A stretch of DNA of 38,239 nucleotides from Olavius algarvensis Gamma 3 endosymbiont (lineage in GTDB: Bacteria; Pseudomonadota; Gammaproteobacteria; GCA-001735895): positions 449,800 to 488,038 of the forward strand of contig DS021199.1 of the NCBI GenBank assembly GCA_001735895.1. Direction: 5' to 3'. A program made the translations under genes and the position numbers. Positions within the stretch are counted from its first letter, which is position 1; every line of letters starts with the position of its first letter. Below are positions 16,509-24,879 of the stretch, one piece after another. The notes below the pieces were generated by a model. That model did not search any database and was not told the DNA's origin. It worked only from the letters and a program-made list of their open reading frames with translations.

Positions 16509-16816
16509 CAGACGCTCAACCGATCAATATTTCGATACTCGACAAAGACTACAAGGTAGCCTGCCCTCCCGGGGAGCAATCGGCGCTATTGGAGTCGGCC
16601 AAATTCCTCGACAGTAAGATGCGCGAGGTTCGCGATACCGGCCATATCATGGGATCGGAACGCATTGCCGTAATTACCGCGCTGAACATGGCCAACGACC
16701 TACTGCGAACCAGCAACGTCGACAAGGAACTCGGTCAGGAATTGCCGCCGCGCCTGAAGGATCTGGAAAACAAGATTTCCCGCGTGCTCGAAGAGGCAAA
16801 GCAGCTGGAAATCTAA
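16505..16816 (+). CDS. zapA: cell division protein ZapA
   Basis: Binds FtsZ and promotes protofilament bundling at the Z ring. It has 103 residues, near the usual ~109. The N-terminal beta-hairpin INISILDKDYKVACPPGE, the helix SALLESAKFLDSKMREVRD, and GSERIAVITALNMANDLL are the family hallmarks, followed by a C-terminal coiled coil. Four-base overlap with the preceding coiled-coil gene; 6S RNA begins 64 bases after its stop, as in E. coli. Confidence 0.96.
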   Translation: MTDAQPINISILDKDYKVACPPGEQSALLESAKFLDSKMREVRDTGHIMGSERIAVITALNMANDLLRTSNVDKELGQELPPRLKDLENKISRVLEEAKQLEI

Positions 16817-16844
16817 AAGCTATCACGGCTATTAGAATTTTAAA

Positions 16845-16874
16845 TTGTACTTTTCCCTAAAATCAGGCCATAGT
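16845..16874 (+). promoter_or_regulatory. possible sigma70 promoter of 6S RNA
   Basis: TTGTAC at 16845-16850 and CATAGT at 16869-16874 are separated by 18 bases and sit six bases before the inferred 5' end of 6S RNA. Both boxes are imperfect, so this is a position-led suggestion. Confidence 0.35.
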
Positions 16875-16879
16875 CATTC

Positions 16880-17064
16880 GATACTGACTACGGTGATCGT
16901 TAGCATCCGTCATAATCCTTGAGCCTATTTATCAATCTCGGGGACTTCCGTGTAACACTGGTGTGCATGCCTGACGAGTCAGGAAGCCTGATGGGTTGCC
17001 AATAACCCCACCTGAACCTTTGGTTCAAGGTTGATAGATCTGCGACGACACCGTGGTCGGTATC
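16880..17064 (+). ncRNA. ssrS: 6S RNA
   Basis: Long hairpin RNA that binds sigma70 RNA polymerase in stationary phase. GATACTGACTACGGTG (16880-16895) pairs with CACCGTGGTCGGTATC (17049-17064) with two G-U pairs to form the closing stem, giving 185 nt against 184 in E. coli. Primary-sequence hallmarks are also seen: CCTTGAGCC near 16917, GTGTGCATGCCTGACG in the middle, and TGAACCTTTGGTTCAAGG followed by CTGCGACGACACC at the 3' side. The position after zapA is the conserved location. The exact ends are inferred from the stem. The fau gene that usually follows is absent; ilvA lies downstream in the opposite orientation. Confidence 0.93.
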
Positions 17065-17116
17065 TAATTTCCCGGCCTACTATCTTGCTTTTGCCGTGCC
17101 TAAACGGCAGGCAGCG

Positions 17117-18640
17117 CTACCTCAGAAACAGTTCGTAAGCTTCATTCTCAGTCTCGTCCCAGTACGGGATCTTGAGGCTTTTGAGAAAAACGTTAAACGC
17201 CTTGATATCGCTCTTGTCCACCTGGAACCCCATCAGAATGCGGCCAAAATTGGAACCGTGATTCCGATAGTGAAACAAACTGATGTTCCAGCGGTTACCG
17301 ACCTTCATCAAAAAATTTAATAAGGCGCCGGGCTTTTCCGGAAACTGAAAGCGATAAAGGTGCTCATTGTCCACGCTACTGCCGGGGTGACCGCCAATCA
17401 TATAGCGAGTATGCAGTTTGGCAACCTCGTTACCGGTCATATCGACGACTTTATACCCTTTCGATTGGAGCTTCGTAACAAGCTTGTTTTTTTCATCGAC
17501 TCCGTGGCTTAACTGAATCCCGGCGAACACGCGCGCAATGTTGTCATCGGCATAACGATAGTTGAATTCGGTGATCGAGCGATGGCCGATCAACTGGCAC
17601 AGTTTCTTGAAGCTGCCGGGGCGTTCCGGAATCTGCACCGCGAGTAGAGCCTCGCGATCCTCGCCCAGTTCGGCGCGTTCGGAGACATGCCGTAGGCGAT
17701 CGAAATTCATATTAGCGCCGCAGTTGATCGCAACAAAGGTTTGCCCCTTGATGCCATGGGTTTCTACATACTTTTTCATGCCGGCAAGCGATAGCGCGCC
17801 CGCCGGCTCGCAAATCGCGCGGGTATCTTCATAGGTGTCCTTGATTGCGGCACAAATCTGGTCGGTCGAAACCAGGATGACATCGTCGACCAGATCCTTA
17901 ATCATGGCAAACGTATGCTTACCGACCTGTTTTACCGCCACGCCGTCGGCAAAGATCCCGACCTCCTTCAGAACTACCCGCCTGCCCGCTTTACGCGCCT
18001 CGTAAAGGCAAGCCGCGTCGTCGGGTTCGACACCGATTATCTTGGTTTCCGGTTTAACCGCTTTCATGAATCCGGCGATACCCGCGATCAGCCCGCCGCC
18101 GCCAACGCCGACAAAAATCGCATCGATCTTACCCGGGTGCTGACGAATTAATTCGTGCGCTATGGTGCCCTGACCGGCCATCACGTCAAAATCGTCGAAT
18201 GGATGGATAAAAGCCAGTTTTTCTTTCTTCGCCAGGGCTAGACAATACTCCTTGGCCGCATCGAAGTTCTCTCCATGTATAACCACTTTGGCGCCATGCG
18301 CGCGGACGGCCGATGCCTTTATCAACGGGGTCGTGGTTGGCATGACGATAGTCGCCTTGAGATGCAGCTTCTTGGCCGCCAAGGCTACTCCCTGCGCATG
18401 GTTGCCGGAGGAAGCGGCAACCACGCCCTTGAGCCCGGGGTTGCTTTGCAGCTCCTGATAAATTTTATTGAACGCTCCGCGGCACTTGAACGAAAACACC
18501 GGCTGCAAGTCTTCGCGCTTGAGGTAAACATCGCTGTCATACCGCTCGGAAATCTTCGGCATGAAATCGAGCGGCGTTTCGCGGGCGACGTCATAGACTC
18601 TCGCGGTAAGTACCTTTTCTAAGAATTTTTCTTTGCGCAT
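17117..18640 (-). CDS. ilvA: threonine ammonia-lyase, biosynthetic (two ACT-like domains)
   Basis: PLP enzyme deaminating threonine to 2-oxobutanoate, the first step of isoleucine synthesis. It has 507 residues (E. coli 514). PLP-lysine is Lys52 in FSFKCRGAFNKI; SSGNHAQG at 77-84 and VGGGGLIAGIAG bind the cofactor phosphate. The last ~180 residues hold two ACT-like regulatory modules (VQIPERPGSFKKLCQL and FQFPEKPGALLNFLMK), marking the feedback-inhibited biosynthetic form instead of the short catabolic TdcB form. It is divergent from rpiA with a 112-base gap. Confidence 0.97.
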   Translation of the reverse strand: MRKEKFLEKVLTARVYDVARETPLDFMPKISERYDSDVYLKREDLQPVFSFKCRGAFNKIYQELQSNPGLKGVVAASSGNHAQGVALAAKKLHLKATIVMPTTTPLIKASAVRAHGAKVVIHGENFDAAKEYCLALAKKEKLAFIHPFDDFDVMAGQGTIAHELIRQHPGKIDAIFVGVGGGGLIAGIAGFMKAVKPETKIIGVEPDDAACLYEARKAGRRVVLKEVGIFADGVAVKQVGKHTFAMIKDLVDDVILVSTDQICAAIKDTYEDTRAICEPAGALSLAGMKKYVETHGIKGQTFVAINCGANMNFDRLRHVSERAELGEDREALLAVQIPERPGSFKKLCQLIGHRSITEFNYRYADDNIARVFAGIQLSHGVDEKNKLVTKLQSKGYKVVDMTGNEVAKLHTRYMIGGHPGSSVDNEHLYRFQFPEKPGALLNFLMKVGNRWNISLFHYRNHGSNFGRILMGFQVDKSDIKAFNVFLKSLKIPYWDETENEAYELFLR

Positions 18641-18752
18641 AGCCGATAACTTCGATTAATGGAATATTGGAGTAAAGCAAAACAGCGCAATGTCTTGCGC
18701 TGCCAGCCGGTGATTATCATAATTGAGCGCACGTGAAGCAACAGGTAAATCC

Positions 18753-19418
18753 ATGCAGCCGGAAGATAAAAAGCGAATCGCCGCCGCAGCCGCCATCGAA
18801 TACGTCGAACCCGACTCGATTATCGGAGTCGGAACCGGCTCGACGGTCAACCATTTTATCGATTCGCTGGCGCTGAAAATGGGCGCCCGGATCAAGGCCG
18901 CCGTTTCCAGTTCCGAAGCATCGACTGAAAGACTGCGCGGGCACGGCATCAAGGTGGTCGACCTCAACGAGGTCGGCAGACTCGACCTCTACGTCGACGG
19001 CGCCGATGAATCGAATTCGCAATTGCAGCTGATCAAGGGCGGCGGCGGCGCCTTGACGCGGGAGAAAATAGTCGCCGCGGCCAGCGATCGCTTCGTCTGT
19101 ATCGCCGATGACAGCAAGCTGGTACAGATACTCGGCGCCTTCCCACTGCCGGTGGAAGTAATCCCGATGGCGCGCGAACTGGTCGCCGGCGAATTGCGGG
19201 CGCTGGGGGCCGACCCGCGTCTGCGCAACGGCACTGTCACCGACAATGGCAATCAGATCCTCGATCTGCACGGCCTCGAAATCAGCGATGCGCTCGAGCT
19301 CGAAACCCGCATCAACCAGATCACCGGGGTGGTTTGCGTGGGCCTGTTTGCGCAGCGCCCTGCGGACGTGCTCATTCTCGGCACCGACCAGGGGATAGTC
19401 AGCTATACCGCGGATTGA
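18753..19418 (+). CDS. rpiA: ribose-5-phosphate isomerase A
   Basis: Interconverts ribose 5-phosphate and ribulose 5-phosphate in the pentose phosphate pathway; Rpe in this window acts on the same ketose. It has 221 residues from ATG 18753, preceded by CAGGTA; the upstream ATG-like start at 18723 adds ten non-conserved residues. Motifs: [13 protein letters not shown] at 24-36, VDGADE at 81-86, [13 protein letters not shown] at 93-105. Adjacent ilvA/rpiA genes facing apart are common in gammaproteobacteria. Confidence 0.97.
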   Translation: MQPEDKKRIAAAAAIEYVEPDSIIGVGTGSTVNHFIDSLALKMGARIKAAVSSSEASTERLRGHGIKVVDLNEVGRLDLYVDGADESNSQLQLIKGGGGALTREKIVAAASDRFVCIADDSKLVQILGAFPLPVEVIPMARELVAGELRALGADPRLRNGTVTDNGNQILDLHGLEISDALELETRINQITGVVCVGLFAQRPADVLILGTDQGIVSYTAD

Positions 19419-19428
19419 TCTTGGGCTT

Positions 19429-19454
19429 GGGGACAGATCTTCAGATCTGTCCCC
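19429..19454. repeat. GGGGACAGA palindrome, copy 2
   Basis: Perfect 12-bp arms GGGGACAGATCT / AGATCTGTCCCC separated by TC, ten bases after the rpiA stop. It shares the outer nine bases with copies 1 and 3 while the inner arm differs but stays self-complementary. Confidence 0.85.
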
Positions 19455-19470
19455 GTCGAAGCCAGGTATA

Positions 19471-19497
19471 AAAAAGCCCGCTTTTGCGGGCTTTTTT
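19471..19497. terminator. bidirectional intrinsic terminator between rpiA and rpsI
   Basis: AAAAAGCCCGC, a TTTT loop, then GCGGGCTTTTTT: a GC-rich stem with an A-run before and a T-run after, so it can end transcripts from both the rpiA side and the convergent rplM-rpsI operon. Confidence 0.93.
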
Positions 19498-19514
19498 GTT
19501 TCGGGAGTTCTCGC

Positions 19515-19907
19515 TTAACGCTTGGAGAACTGGACTCCGCGGCGGGCTTTGCGCAACCCGACTTTTTTGCGTTCGACTTCGCGCGCATCGCGGGTGACGA
19601 ATCCTTCCTTGCGTAGCGCCTCACGAAAGGTTTCGTCATATTGCAACAGCGCCCGGGTGATGCCGAGACGAATTGCTCCTGCCTGCCCGCTGGGACCGCC
19701 GCCGGACACACTGACGTTAATATCGAACTTATCGATTACTTCAACGGTTTGCAGCGGCTGTCTTACCACCATACGGGAGGTTTCGCGGCCGAAATACTCG
19801 TCGATGGTTCGATTGTTGATAGTGATGGCGCCGCCGCCGGATTTCAGATAAACGCGCGCCGACGAACTCTTGCGACGACCGGTACCATAATATTGTTCTG
19901 CTGCCAT
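19515..19907 (-). CDS. rpsI: 30S ribosomal protein S9
   Basis: Protein of the 30S head whose C-terminal tail reaches the P-site tRNA. It has 130 residues, the exact E. coli length. [16 protein letters not shown] opens the protein; [20 protein letters not shown] is in the middle; the basic end [18 protein letters not shown] finishes with the conserved Lys-Arg. It follows rplM after 11 bases, the universal rplM-rpsI operon. Confidence 0.99.
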   Translation of the reverse strand: MAAEQYYGTGRRKSSSARVYLKSGGGAITINNRTIDEYFGRETSRMVVRQPLQTVEVIDKFDINVSVSGGGPSGQAGAIRLGITRALLQYDETFREALRKEGFVTRDAREVERKKVGLRKARRGVQFSKR

Positions 19908-19918
19908 GATTTGACCTG

Positions 19919-20347
19919 TTAGATTTCGAGAGGCTGGGGCTGTTGTGCCGCATGGTTGTGGGCGTCGCCCGCGTAAACCTTCAGTTTTTTGAACATTGCA
20001 CGACCCAGAGCATTCTTGGGCAGCATGCCCTTGATGGAGTGCTGGAGGATCCGCTCCGGATGCTCCTGGCGCAGCTTTGCCAGATTGGTAGACTTCAGGC
20101 TGCCGATATAACCGGTGTGGTGGTGGTACATTTTGTCGTTTTCCTTGTTACCGGTGACGCGAATTTTCTCCGCGTTAATGACGATGATGTAGTCTCCGGT
20201 GTCGACATGGGGTGTATATTCGGGCTTGTGCTTGCCACGCAGACGACGCGCGACTTCGGTCGACAGCCGACCCAGCACCTTGTCGGTGGCATCGATGACG
20301 TACCAGTCGCGTTTTACCGACTCTGGTTTTGCGCTGAAGGTTTTCAT
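19919..20347 (-). CDS. rplM: 50S ribosomal protein L13
   Basis: Early-assembling 50S subunit protein. It has 142 residues from ATG 20347, identical in length to E. coli; the frame extends to 20512 but the extra residues precede the conserved [19 protein letters not shown] start. Further motifs are [34 protein letters not shown] and [20 protein letters not shown]. First gene of the rplM-rpsI operon. Confidence 0.99.
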   Translation of the reverse strand: MKTFSAKPESVKRDWYVIDATDKVLGRLSTEVARRLRGKHKPEYTPHVDTGDYIIVINAEKIRVTGNKENDKMYHHHTGYIGSLKSTNLAKLRQEHPERILQHSIKGMLPKNALGRAMFKKLKVYAGDAHNHAAQQPQPLEI

Positions 20348-20400
20348 AAAATTCCTGCTTGCAGCCGTTAAGGCTTTGACTTCTATAACAAAGGGCGCGA

Positions 20401-20429
20401 ATACTAACGGATAAATAGGTGCTTTACAA
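20401..20429 (-). promoter_or_regulatory. likely sigma70 promoter of rplM-rpsI
   Basis: On the minus strand TTGTAA (20429-20424) and TAGTAT (20406-20401) are separated by exactly 17 bases. Each matches its consensus at four of six positions. Transcription would start near 20394 and give a leader of about 47 bases before the rplM ATG. Confidence 0.45.
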
Positions 20430-20539
20430 GCCGCAAAACTCCGTTTTCCAGGGATATTCGACGGCTTGGCAAAATATCCATTTTTAATCGATAATAGGCC
20501 TCCCGGAGACACGAATTCAGCGCCTTTGCAGGAGAAACC

Positions 20540-21178
20540 ATGCGCCGATTGAGCCTGACCGACCGCTTACTCGACGAACTTCAGCACGGACTCGGCACTT
20601 GCCATCTGCGCCCGCCCGCGGCGGCGCGCGCCTATCCGGCCGAGACGTTCGACGCAACGGAGTTATCCGACCGCGAACAGGCCCGAGTGGCCGGGCTGAT
20701 GCGCGTCAACAATGCCGGCGAAGTCGCCGCCCAAGGCTTGTATCGCGGTCAGGCCCTGACCGCAGACAAACAAGCCCACTGCGCCGCGATGACGGCGGCG
20801 GCGGAAGAAGAAAACGAGCACCTCAACTGGTGCCAGCGCCGCCTGTCCGAACTCGGTGAGCGCCGCAGCCTACTGGACGGCTTTTGGTATTGGGGCGCTT
20901 TCAGCATCGGTGCGCTGGCGGGCGCGGCCGGCGACAAGTGGAGTCTCGGTTTCGTCAAGGAAACCGAACAGCAAGTCTGCGCTCACCTCGATCGTCATAT
21001 GGAACGCCTGCCAGAACAGGATCGGCGTAGCCGCGCCATTCTCAGCGCGATGCGCGCGGACGAGTCACGCCACGCCACCAACGCCGCCGAGGCCGGCGCC
21101 GCCGAACTGCCGCAACCGGTTAAAATGGCGATGGCTCTAGTCAGCAAGATCATGACCTTCAGCGCCTACCGGATTTAG
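20540..21178 (+). CDS. coq7: Coq7-type demethoxyubiquinone hydroxylase
   Basis: Di-iron carboxylate enzyme that hydroxylates C6 of the ubiquinone ring, replacing UbiF in many non-enteric gammaproteobacteria. It has 212 residues. Iron ligands are visible in order: Glu61 in [15 protein letters not shown], ExxH at 91-94 in [10 protein letters not shown], a Glu in [13 protein letters not shown] and a final ExxH in [10 protein letters not shown]. Length and motifs match the bacterial Coq7 subgroup. In Pseudomonas the homologue also lies near the OsmC/vfr/trpC genes. Confidence 0.95.
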   Translation: MRRLSLTDRLLDELQHGLGTCHLRPPAAARAYPAETFDATELSDREQARVAGLMRVNNAGEVAAQGLYRGQALTADKQAHCAAMTAAAEEENEHLNWCQRRLSELGERRSLLDGFWYWGAFSIGALAGAAGDKWSLGFVKETEQQVCAHLDRHMERLPEQDRRSRAILSAMRADESRHATNAAEAGAAELPQPVKMAMALVSKIMTFSAYRI

Positions 21179-21194
21179 GGCCTCGCGGATGTTG

Positions 21195-21231
21195 TATTAA
21201 CCCGGCGACAATATATGTCGCCGGGTTAATA
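21195..21231. terminator. perfect 16-bp stem between convergent coq7 and OsmC genes
   Basis: TATTAACCCGGCGACA, loop ATATA, TGTCGCCGGGTTAATA. The GC-rich core and placement between two convergent stops suggest a shared terminator, although the tails are AT-rich (TTAATAATA) and not a clean T-run. Confidence 0.6.
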
Positions 21232-21262
21232 ATACTATGGGCCGTATACTGTCCGCCTCTTG

Positions 21263-21679
21263 TCAGAGGTTAACGATTTCGAAGTCGTGGGTGATTTCGG
21301 CGGCTTGTTCCAGCATTTTTGAAGCCGAGCAATATTTATCTGCCGACAGGGTGACCGCTTTCCCGACCTTGCCCGGATCGAGCGCCTTGCCGCTGACAAT
21401 GAAATGCACGTGTATCTTAGTGAATACCCTGGGTATTTCCGCGGCGCGTTCGGCTTCGATGATTACCTCGCAATCGGCGATTTGCTGGCGCGATTTGTGC
21501 AAAATCGACACCACATCGAAGGCGGTACAGCCGCCTAGCCCCAGCAATAGCATCTCCATCGGGCGCACGCCGAGATCGCGACCGCCCGCCTCTGGCGCGC
21601 CGTCCATCACCACCGAGTGACCACTGTCGGATTCGCCGACAAAAGACATGTGATCCAGCCATTTTACTCTACATTTCAT
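21263..21679 (-). CDS. OsmC-family protein (YhfA-like)
   Basis: 138-residue OsmC/Ohr-fold protein. The central helix contains the conserved Cys in GLGGCTAFDVVSIL, preceded by RPMEMLLL; the N-terminal strand region VGESDSGHSVVMDG is also typical. The second peroxidatic Cys of true Ohr/OsmC is not obvious, which fits the YhfA subgroup found next to crp in E. coli and next to vfr in Pseudomonas. It is divergent from the crp homologue with 73 bases between starts. The physiological substrate is unknown. Confidence 0.9.
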   Translation of the reverse strand: MKCRVKWLDHMSFVGESDSGHSVVMDGAPEAGGRDLGVRPMEMLLLGLGGCTAFDVVSILHKSRQQIADCEVIIEAERAAEIPRVFTKIHVHFIVSGKALDPGKVGKAVTLSADKYCSASKMLEQAAEITHDFEIVNL

Positions 21680-21752
21680 GGTTTAAACCTATTGCTGTTG
21701 AAATGCCGTTTTTATGCTATGTTTAATTATTGTGAGATCAGAAAGTTTAAAA

Positions 21753-22401
21753 ATGTCAGTTAACCCGATCACAAAAGTCGTGCCTCGGCAGAATCCGGCT
21801 CTGGACAATTTCCTGCATCACTGCCACGCCAAGAAATATGCCTCGCGCAGTACCATTATTCATGCGGGAGACGATTCCGAAACGCTGTACTATATCATTG
21901 ACGGTTCGGTCAGCGTAGTCATCGAAGACGAGGATTGTAATGAAATTGTGCTCGCTTACCTGAACCCGGGTGATTTCTTCGGCGAGATGGGTCTGTTCGA
22001 GGAAGACACCAAGCGCAGCGCTTGGGTTAACACTCGGACCGCGTGCGAGGTAGCTGAAATTCATTACAACCAGTTCATGCAACTGGCCAAGGAAACCCCG
22101 GAAATTCTGTTCCAGCTGTCGTCCCAGCTGGCCAGTCGGCTGCGTAATACCAGCCGCAAGGTCAGCAATCTCGCTTTCATGGACGTCACCGGGCGCGTGG
22201 CGCGCACCCTGCTCGATTTGGCGCGCGAACCCGACGCCATCACCCATCCCGACGGGATGCAGATCAAGATCACGCGCCAGGAAATTGCCAAAATCGTCGG
22301 TTGCTCGCGCGAAATGGCCGGCCGGGTTATGAAGACGCTAGAATGAAGATGGTCTGATTACCGCCCACGGCAAAACCATCGTTGTTTTCGGCACCCGCTA
22401 A
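21753..22401 (+). pseudogene. crp: CRP/Vfr-type cAMP receptor protein, +1 frameshift near the 3' end
   Basis: Global regulator binding cAMP and TGTGA-type sites. From ATG 21753 the protein follows E. coli CRP closely: [33 protein letters not shown] with RSAWV of the cAMP pocket, [14 protein letters not shown], and the helix-turn-helix [20 protein letters not shown]. The frame ends at TGA 22344-22346, right after MKTLE. Dropping one base (T22344) continues with EDGLITAHGKTIVVFGTR and TAA at 22399-22401, the exact expected CRP tail. As written the product is 197 residues and lacks the final two beta strands behind the recognition helix. The rest is fully conserved, so a sequence error or recent mutation is likely. 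Confidence 0.92.
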
Positions 22402-22407
22402 GCAAAA

Positions 22408-22453
22408 GGGGACAGACCACGTTTTTCGCTGGCGAAAAACGTGGTCTGTCCCC
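22408..22453. repeat. GGGGACAGA palindrome, copy 3 (long arm)
   Basis: A perfect inverted repeat with 22-base arms (outer part GGGGACAGACCACG, inner part TTTTTCGC) around a two-base centre, seven bases after the corrected crp stop and 13 before the trpC stop. It can act as a hairpin between two convergent genes but lacks a T-run. Confidence 0.88.
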
Positions 22454-22466
22454 CCTTATCTCGCCC

Positions 22467-23267
22467 TTATCCGAACAACTCCTTGAGACCTTGCCCCGGG
22501 TCGGGTTTATGCATCAAGGCTTCGCCCACCAGAAAAGCGTGCACTTCGTGCCGCTGCATCAGCGCGACGTCATCGCGGGTATGAATTCCACTTTCGGTAA
22601 CCACGAGACAAGCTGCGGGAATCAGGTCCAGCAATTCGAGCGTGGTTTCGAGGCGGGTTTCGAAGCTGCGCAAATCGCGATTGTTGATGCCGATCAGTTC
22701 CAGCTCGAGCCGCAGCGCTCGATCCAGCTCGGCGCGATCGTGCACCTCGACCAGCACATCCATACCGAGCGCTCGCGCCTGGGCATGCAGCTGCGCCAGC
22801 ATCCCATCTTCTAGCGCCGCCACAATCAGCAAAATGCAATCGGCGCCGAGGGCGCGCGCTTCGATCACCTGATAGGGGTCGACAATAAAATCCTTGCGAA
22901 TCACCGGCAGTTCGCAGGCCGCGCGCGCGGCAACCAGGTAATCCTCGTGGCCCTGAAAAAAATCCTGATCGGTCAGTACCGACAGGCAGCTGGCGCCACC
23001 CGCCTGGTATGACTTTGCGATTGCGACGGGATCGAAATTTTCGCGGATAACGCCTTTGCTCGGCGACGCTTTTTTGATTTCGGCAATGACCGCGGGGCGA
23101 CCCCGCTCGAGCCGCGACTGCAGCGCGGCCACGAAGCCTCGCGGGTTGGAGGCCCGGTCCGCCAGTCGCTGCTGCTCTGGGAGCGATATTTGCAGCCGGC
23201 GCGTTTCGATTTCCTGCTGCTTGCGCGCCAGAATTTTATTTAGAATATCGGGACGCGCGGCACACAT
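22467..23267 (-). CDS. trpC: indole-3-glycerol phosphate synthase
   Basis: TIM-barrel enzyme closing the indole ring from CdRP. It has 266 residues, the monofunctional length (not fused to TrpF). Motifs: [35 protein letters not shown] with the catalytic lysine, [35 protein letters not shown] and [13 protein letters not shown]. Its ATG shares one base with the trpD stop (TGATG), so translation is coupled. Last gene of the trpE-G-D-C run. Confidence 0.98.
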   Translation of the reverse strand: MCAARPDILNKILARKQQEIETRRLQISLPEQQRLADRASNPRGFVAALQSRLERGRPAVIAEIKKASPSKGVIRENFDPVAIAKSYQAGGASCLSVLTDQDFFQGHEDYLVAARAACELPVIRKDFIVDPYQVIEARALGADCILLIVAALEDGMLAQLHAQARALGMDVLVEVHDRAELDRALRLELELIGINNRDLRSFETRLETTLELLDLIPAACLVVTESGIHTRDDVALMQRHEVHAFLVGEALMHKPDPGQGLKELFG

Positions 23268-24280
23268 CAGGTATTGCTCTCGGCCACCAGATTATCGAGC
23301 ACCTCGGCCGCCTTGCCGCTACTGATCGCGCTTGCCGCAACTTCGATACCGGCCGCCAGCGAATCCGCACAGCCCGCGACATAGATCGCTGCGCCCGCAT
23401 TGAGGCACACGATATCTCGGGCCGGTCCGGACTGATCGGCAAACACAGCGCGAATCATCGCCAGGCTTTCTTCGGCCGAGCCAACACGCAACGTATCGAG
23501 CGATGCGGTTTCCATGCCGAAATCGGTTGGTGTAATGCGGTAGCTGCTGACTTCGCCATCCTTGAGTTCGGCCACCCGGGTCGGCGCCGAAATACTGATT
23601 TCATCCATGCCGTCCTCGGCATGCACGACCATGACGTGGCGGCTGCCCAGTTGCTTTAACACATTCGCCATCAGCTCGACCAGTTCCGGATGGAACACGC
23701 CAATGACTTGATTGGGCGCGCCGGCCGGGTTGGTCAACGGGCCCAGCACGTTGAAGACGGTGCGCACCGCCAGTTCCTTGCGCGCGCCGATCGCATGTTT
23801 CATCGCGCCATGATGAGCCGGGGCGAACATAAAACCCACGCCGACCCGTTCGACGCATTCGCCAACCTTCTCCGGCGAAATATCCAGCTTGACGCCGGCG
23901 GCCTCGAGTACATCGGCGCTGCCGGAATTGCTGGTCATGGAGCGGTTGCCGTGCTTCGCGACGCGCGCGCCGGCGGCGGCGGCCACCAGCGCGCTGGCGG
24001 TCGAAATGTTGAAACTACCAGATGAATCACCGCCGGTTCCGGCGGTGTCGACCAGGTGTTCATCGTCGACCTCTACCCGGGTCGCAAGCTCGCGCATGAC
24101 CCTGGCGGCGGCGGAGATTTCATCGACGCTTTCGCCCTTCATATGCAGGCCCACGAGAAATCCGCCGATTTGCGAGGGCGTACATTCACCGGTCATTATT
24201 TGCCGCATCACCGTTGTCATTTCATCGCCAGTCAAATCCTGCCGGGCGATCATCGCCTTAATCGCTGTCTGAATATCCAT
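23267..24280 (-). CDS. trpD: anthranilate phosphoribosyltransferase
   Basis: Joins anthranilate to PRPP. It has 337 residues, the usual monofunctional size. [17 protein letters not shown] binds the PRPP diphosphate, [23 protein letters not shown] follows in two conserved pieces, and [16 protein letters not shown] lies near residue 160. It overlaps trpC by one base and follows trpG after eight bases. Confidence 0.98.
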   Translation of the reverse strand: MDIQTAIKAMIARQDLTGDEMTTVMRQIMTGECTPSQIGGFLVGLHMKGESVDEISAAARVMRELATRVEVDDEHLVDTAGTGGDSSGSFNISTASALVAAAAGARVAKHGNRSMTSNSGSADVLEAAGVKLDISPEKVGECVERVGVGFMFAPAHHGAMKHAIGARKELAVRTVFNVLGPLTNPAGAPNQVIGVFHPELVELMANVLKQLGSRHVMVVHAEDGMDEISISAPTRVAELKDGEVSSYRITPTDFGMETASLDTLRVGSAEESLAMIRAVFADQSGPARDIVCLNAGAAIYVAGCADSLAAGIEVAASAISSGKAAEVLDNLVAESNT

Positions 24281-24288
24281 CGCTCCTC

Positions 24289-24879
24289 CTAGGTGATGCC
24301 CTGTTGAAGAAAATTCTGCAGCAGCCGATGCCCATTATCGGTCAAGATCGACTCGGGATGAAATTGTACGCCCTCGATCGGCATCTCCTTATGCCGCAGG
24401 CCCATGATTTCATCGATCTCGCCAGCCTCGTCCCGGGTCCACGCGGTAAGCTCGAGACAATCGGGCAGCGAATCTTTCGCAATCACCAGCGAGTGATACC
24501 GGGTCGCGATAAACGGGCTACCCAGGCACTCGAAAACCCCGACCCCGGAATGGAACACCGGCGAAGTCTTGCCATGCATGATTTTTGCCGCATGCACGAT
24601 TTTTCCGCCGAATACCTGTCCGATACTTTGATGCCCGAGACAAACGCCGAGTATCGGTTTGCGACCCGCCAAGGCTTCGATCGCGGCCATCGATATGCCG
24701 GCCTCGTTCGGGGTACAGGGCCCCGGTGACACCATAATATGGCTGGCGTCAGAGGCCAGGATTTGATCGACGCCGATCTGATCGTTGCGCACCACCTCGA
24801 CCTCGGCGTCGAGTTCGCCGAGATATTGCACCAGGTTGTAAGTGAACGAGTCATAGTTATCTATCATCAGGACTTTCAT
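24289..24879 (-). CDS. trpG: anthranilate synthase component II (glutamine amidotransferase)
   Basis: Supplies ammonia from glutamine to TrpE. From ATG 24879 it has 196 residues starting [21 protein letters not shown]; the frame reaches 24981 but only inside trpE. The catalytic Cys80 is in [15 protein letters not shown], the oxyanion region is [11 protein letters not shown], and the His/Glu pair is in [13 protein letters not shown] overlap with the trpE stop. It lies in the Pseudomonas-like trpG-trpD-trpC order, but with trpE directly in front. Confidence 0.97.
   Translation of the reverse strand: MKVLMIDNYDSFTYNLVQYLGELDAEVEVVRNDQIGVDQILASDASHIMVSPGPCTPNEAGISMAAIEALAGRKPILGVCLGHQSIGQVFGGKIVHAAKIMHGKTSPVFHSGVGVFECLGSPFIATRYHSLVIAKDSLPDCLELTAWTRDEAGEIDEIMGLRHKEMPIEGVQFHPESILTDNGHRLLQNFLQQGIT

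Noticed and set aside
21731-21735. CRP autoregulation site upstream of crp
   Set aside because: Only the TGTGA half is present; the TCACA half at the correct spacing is missing.
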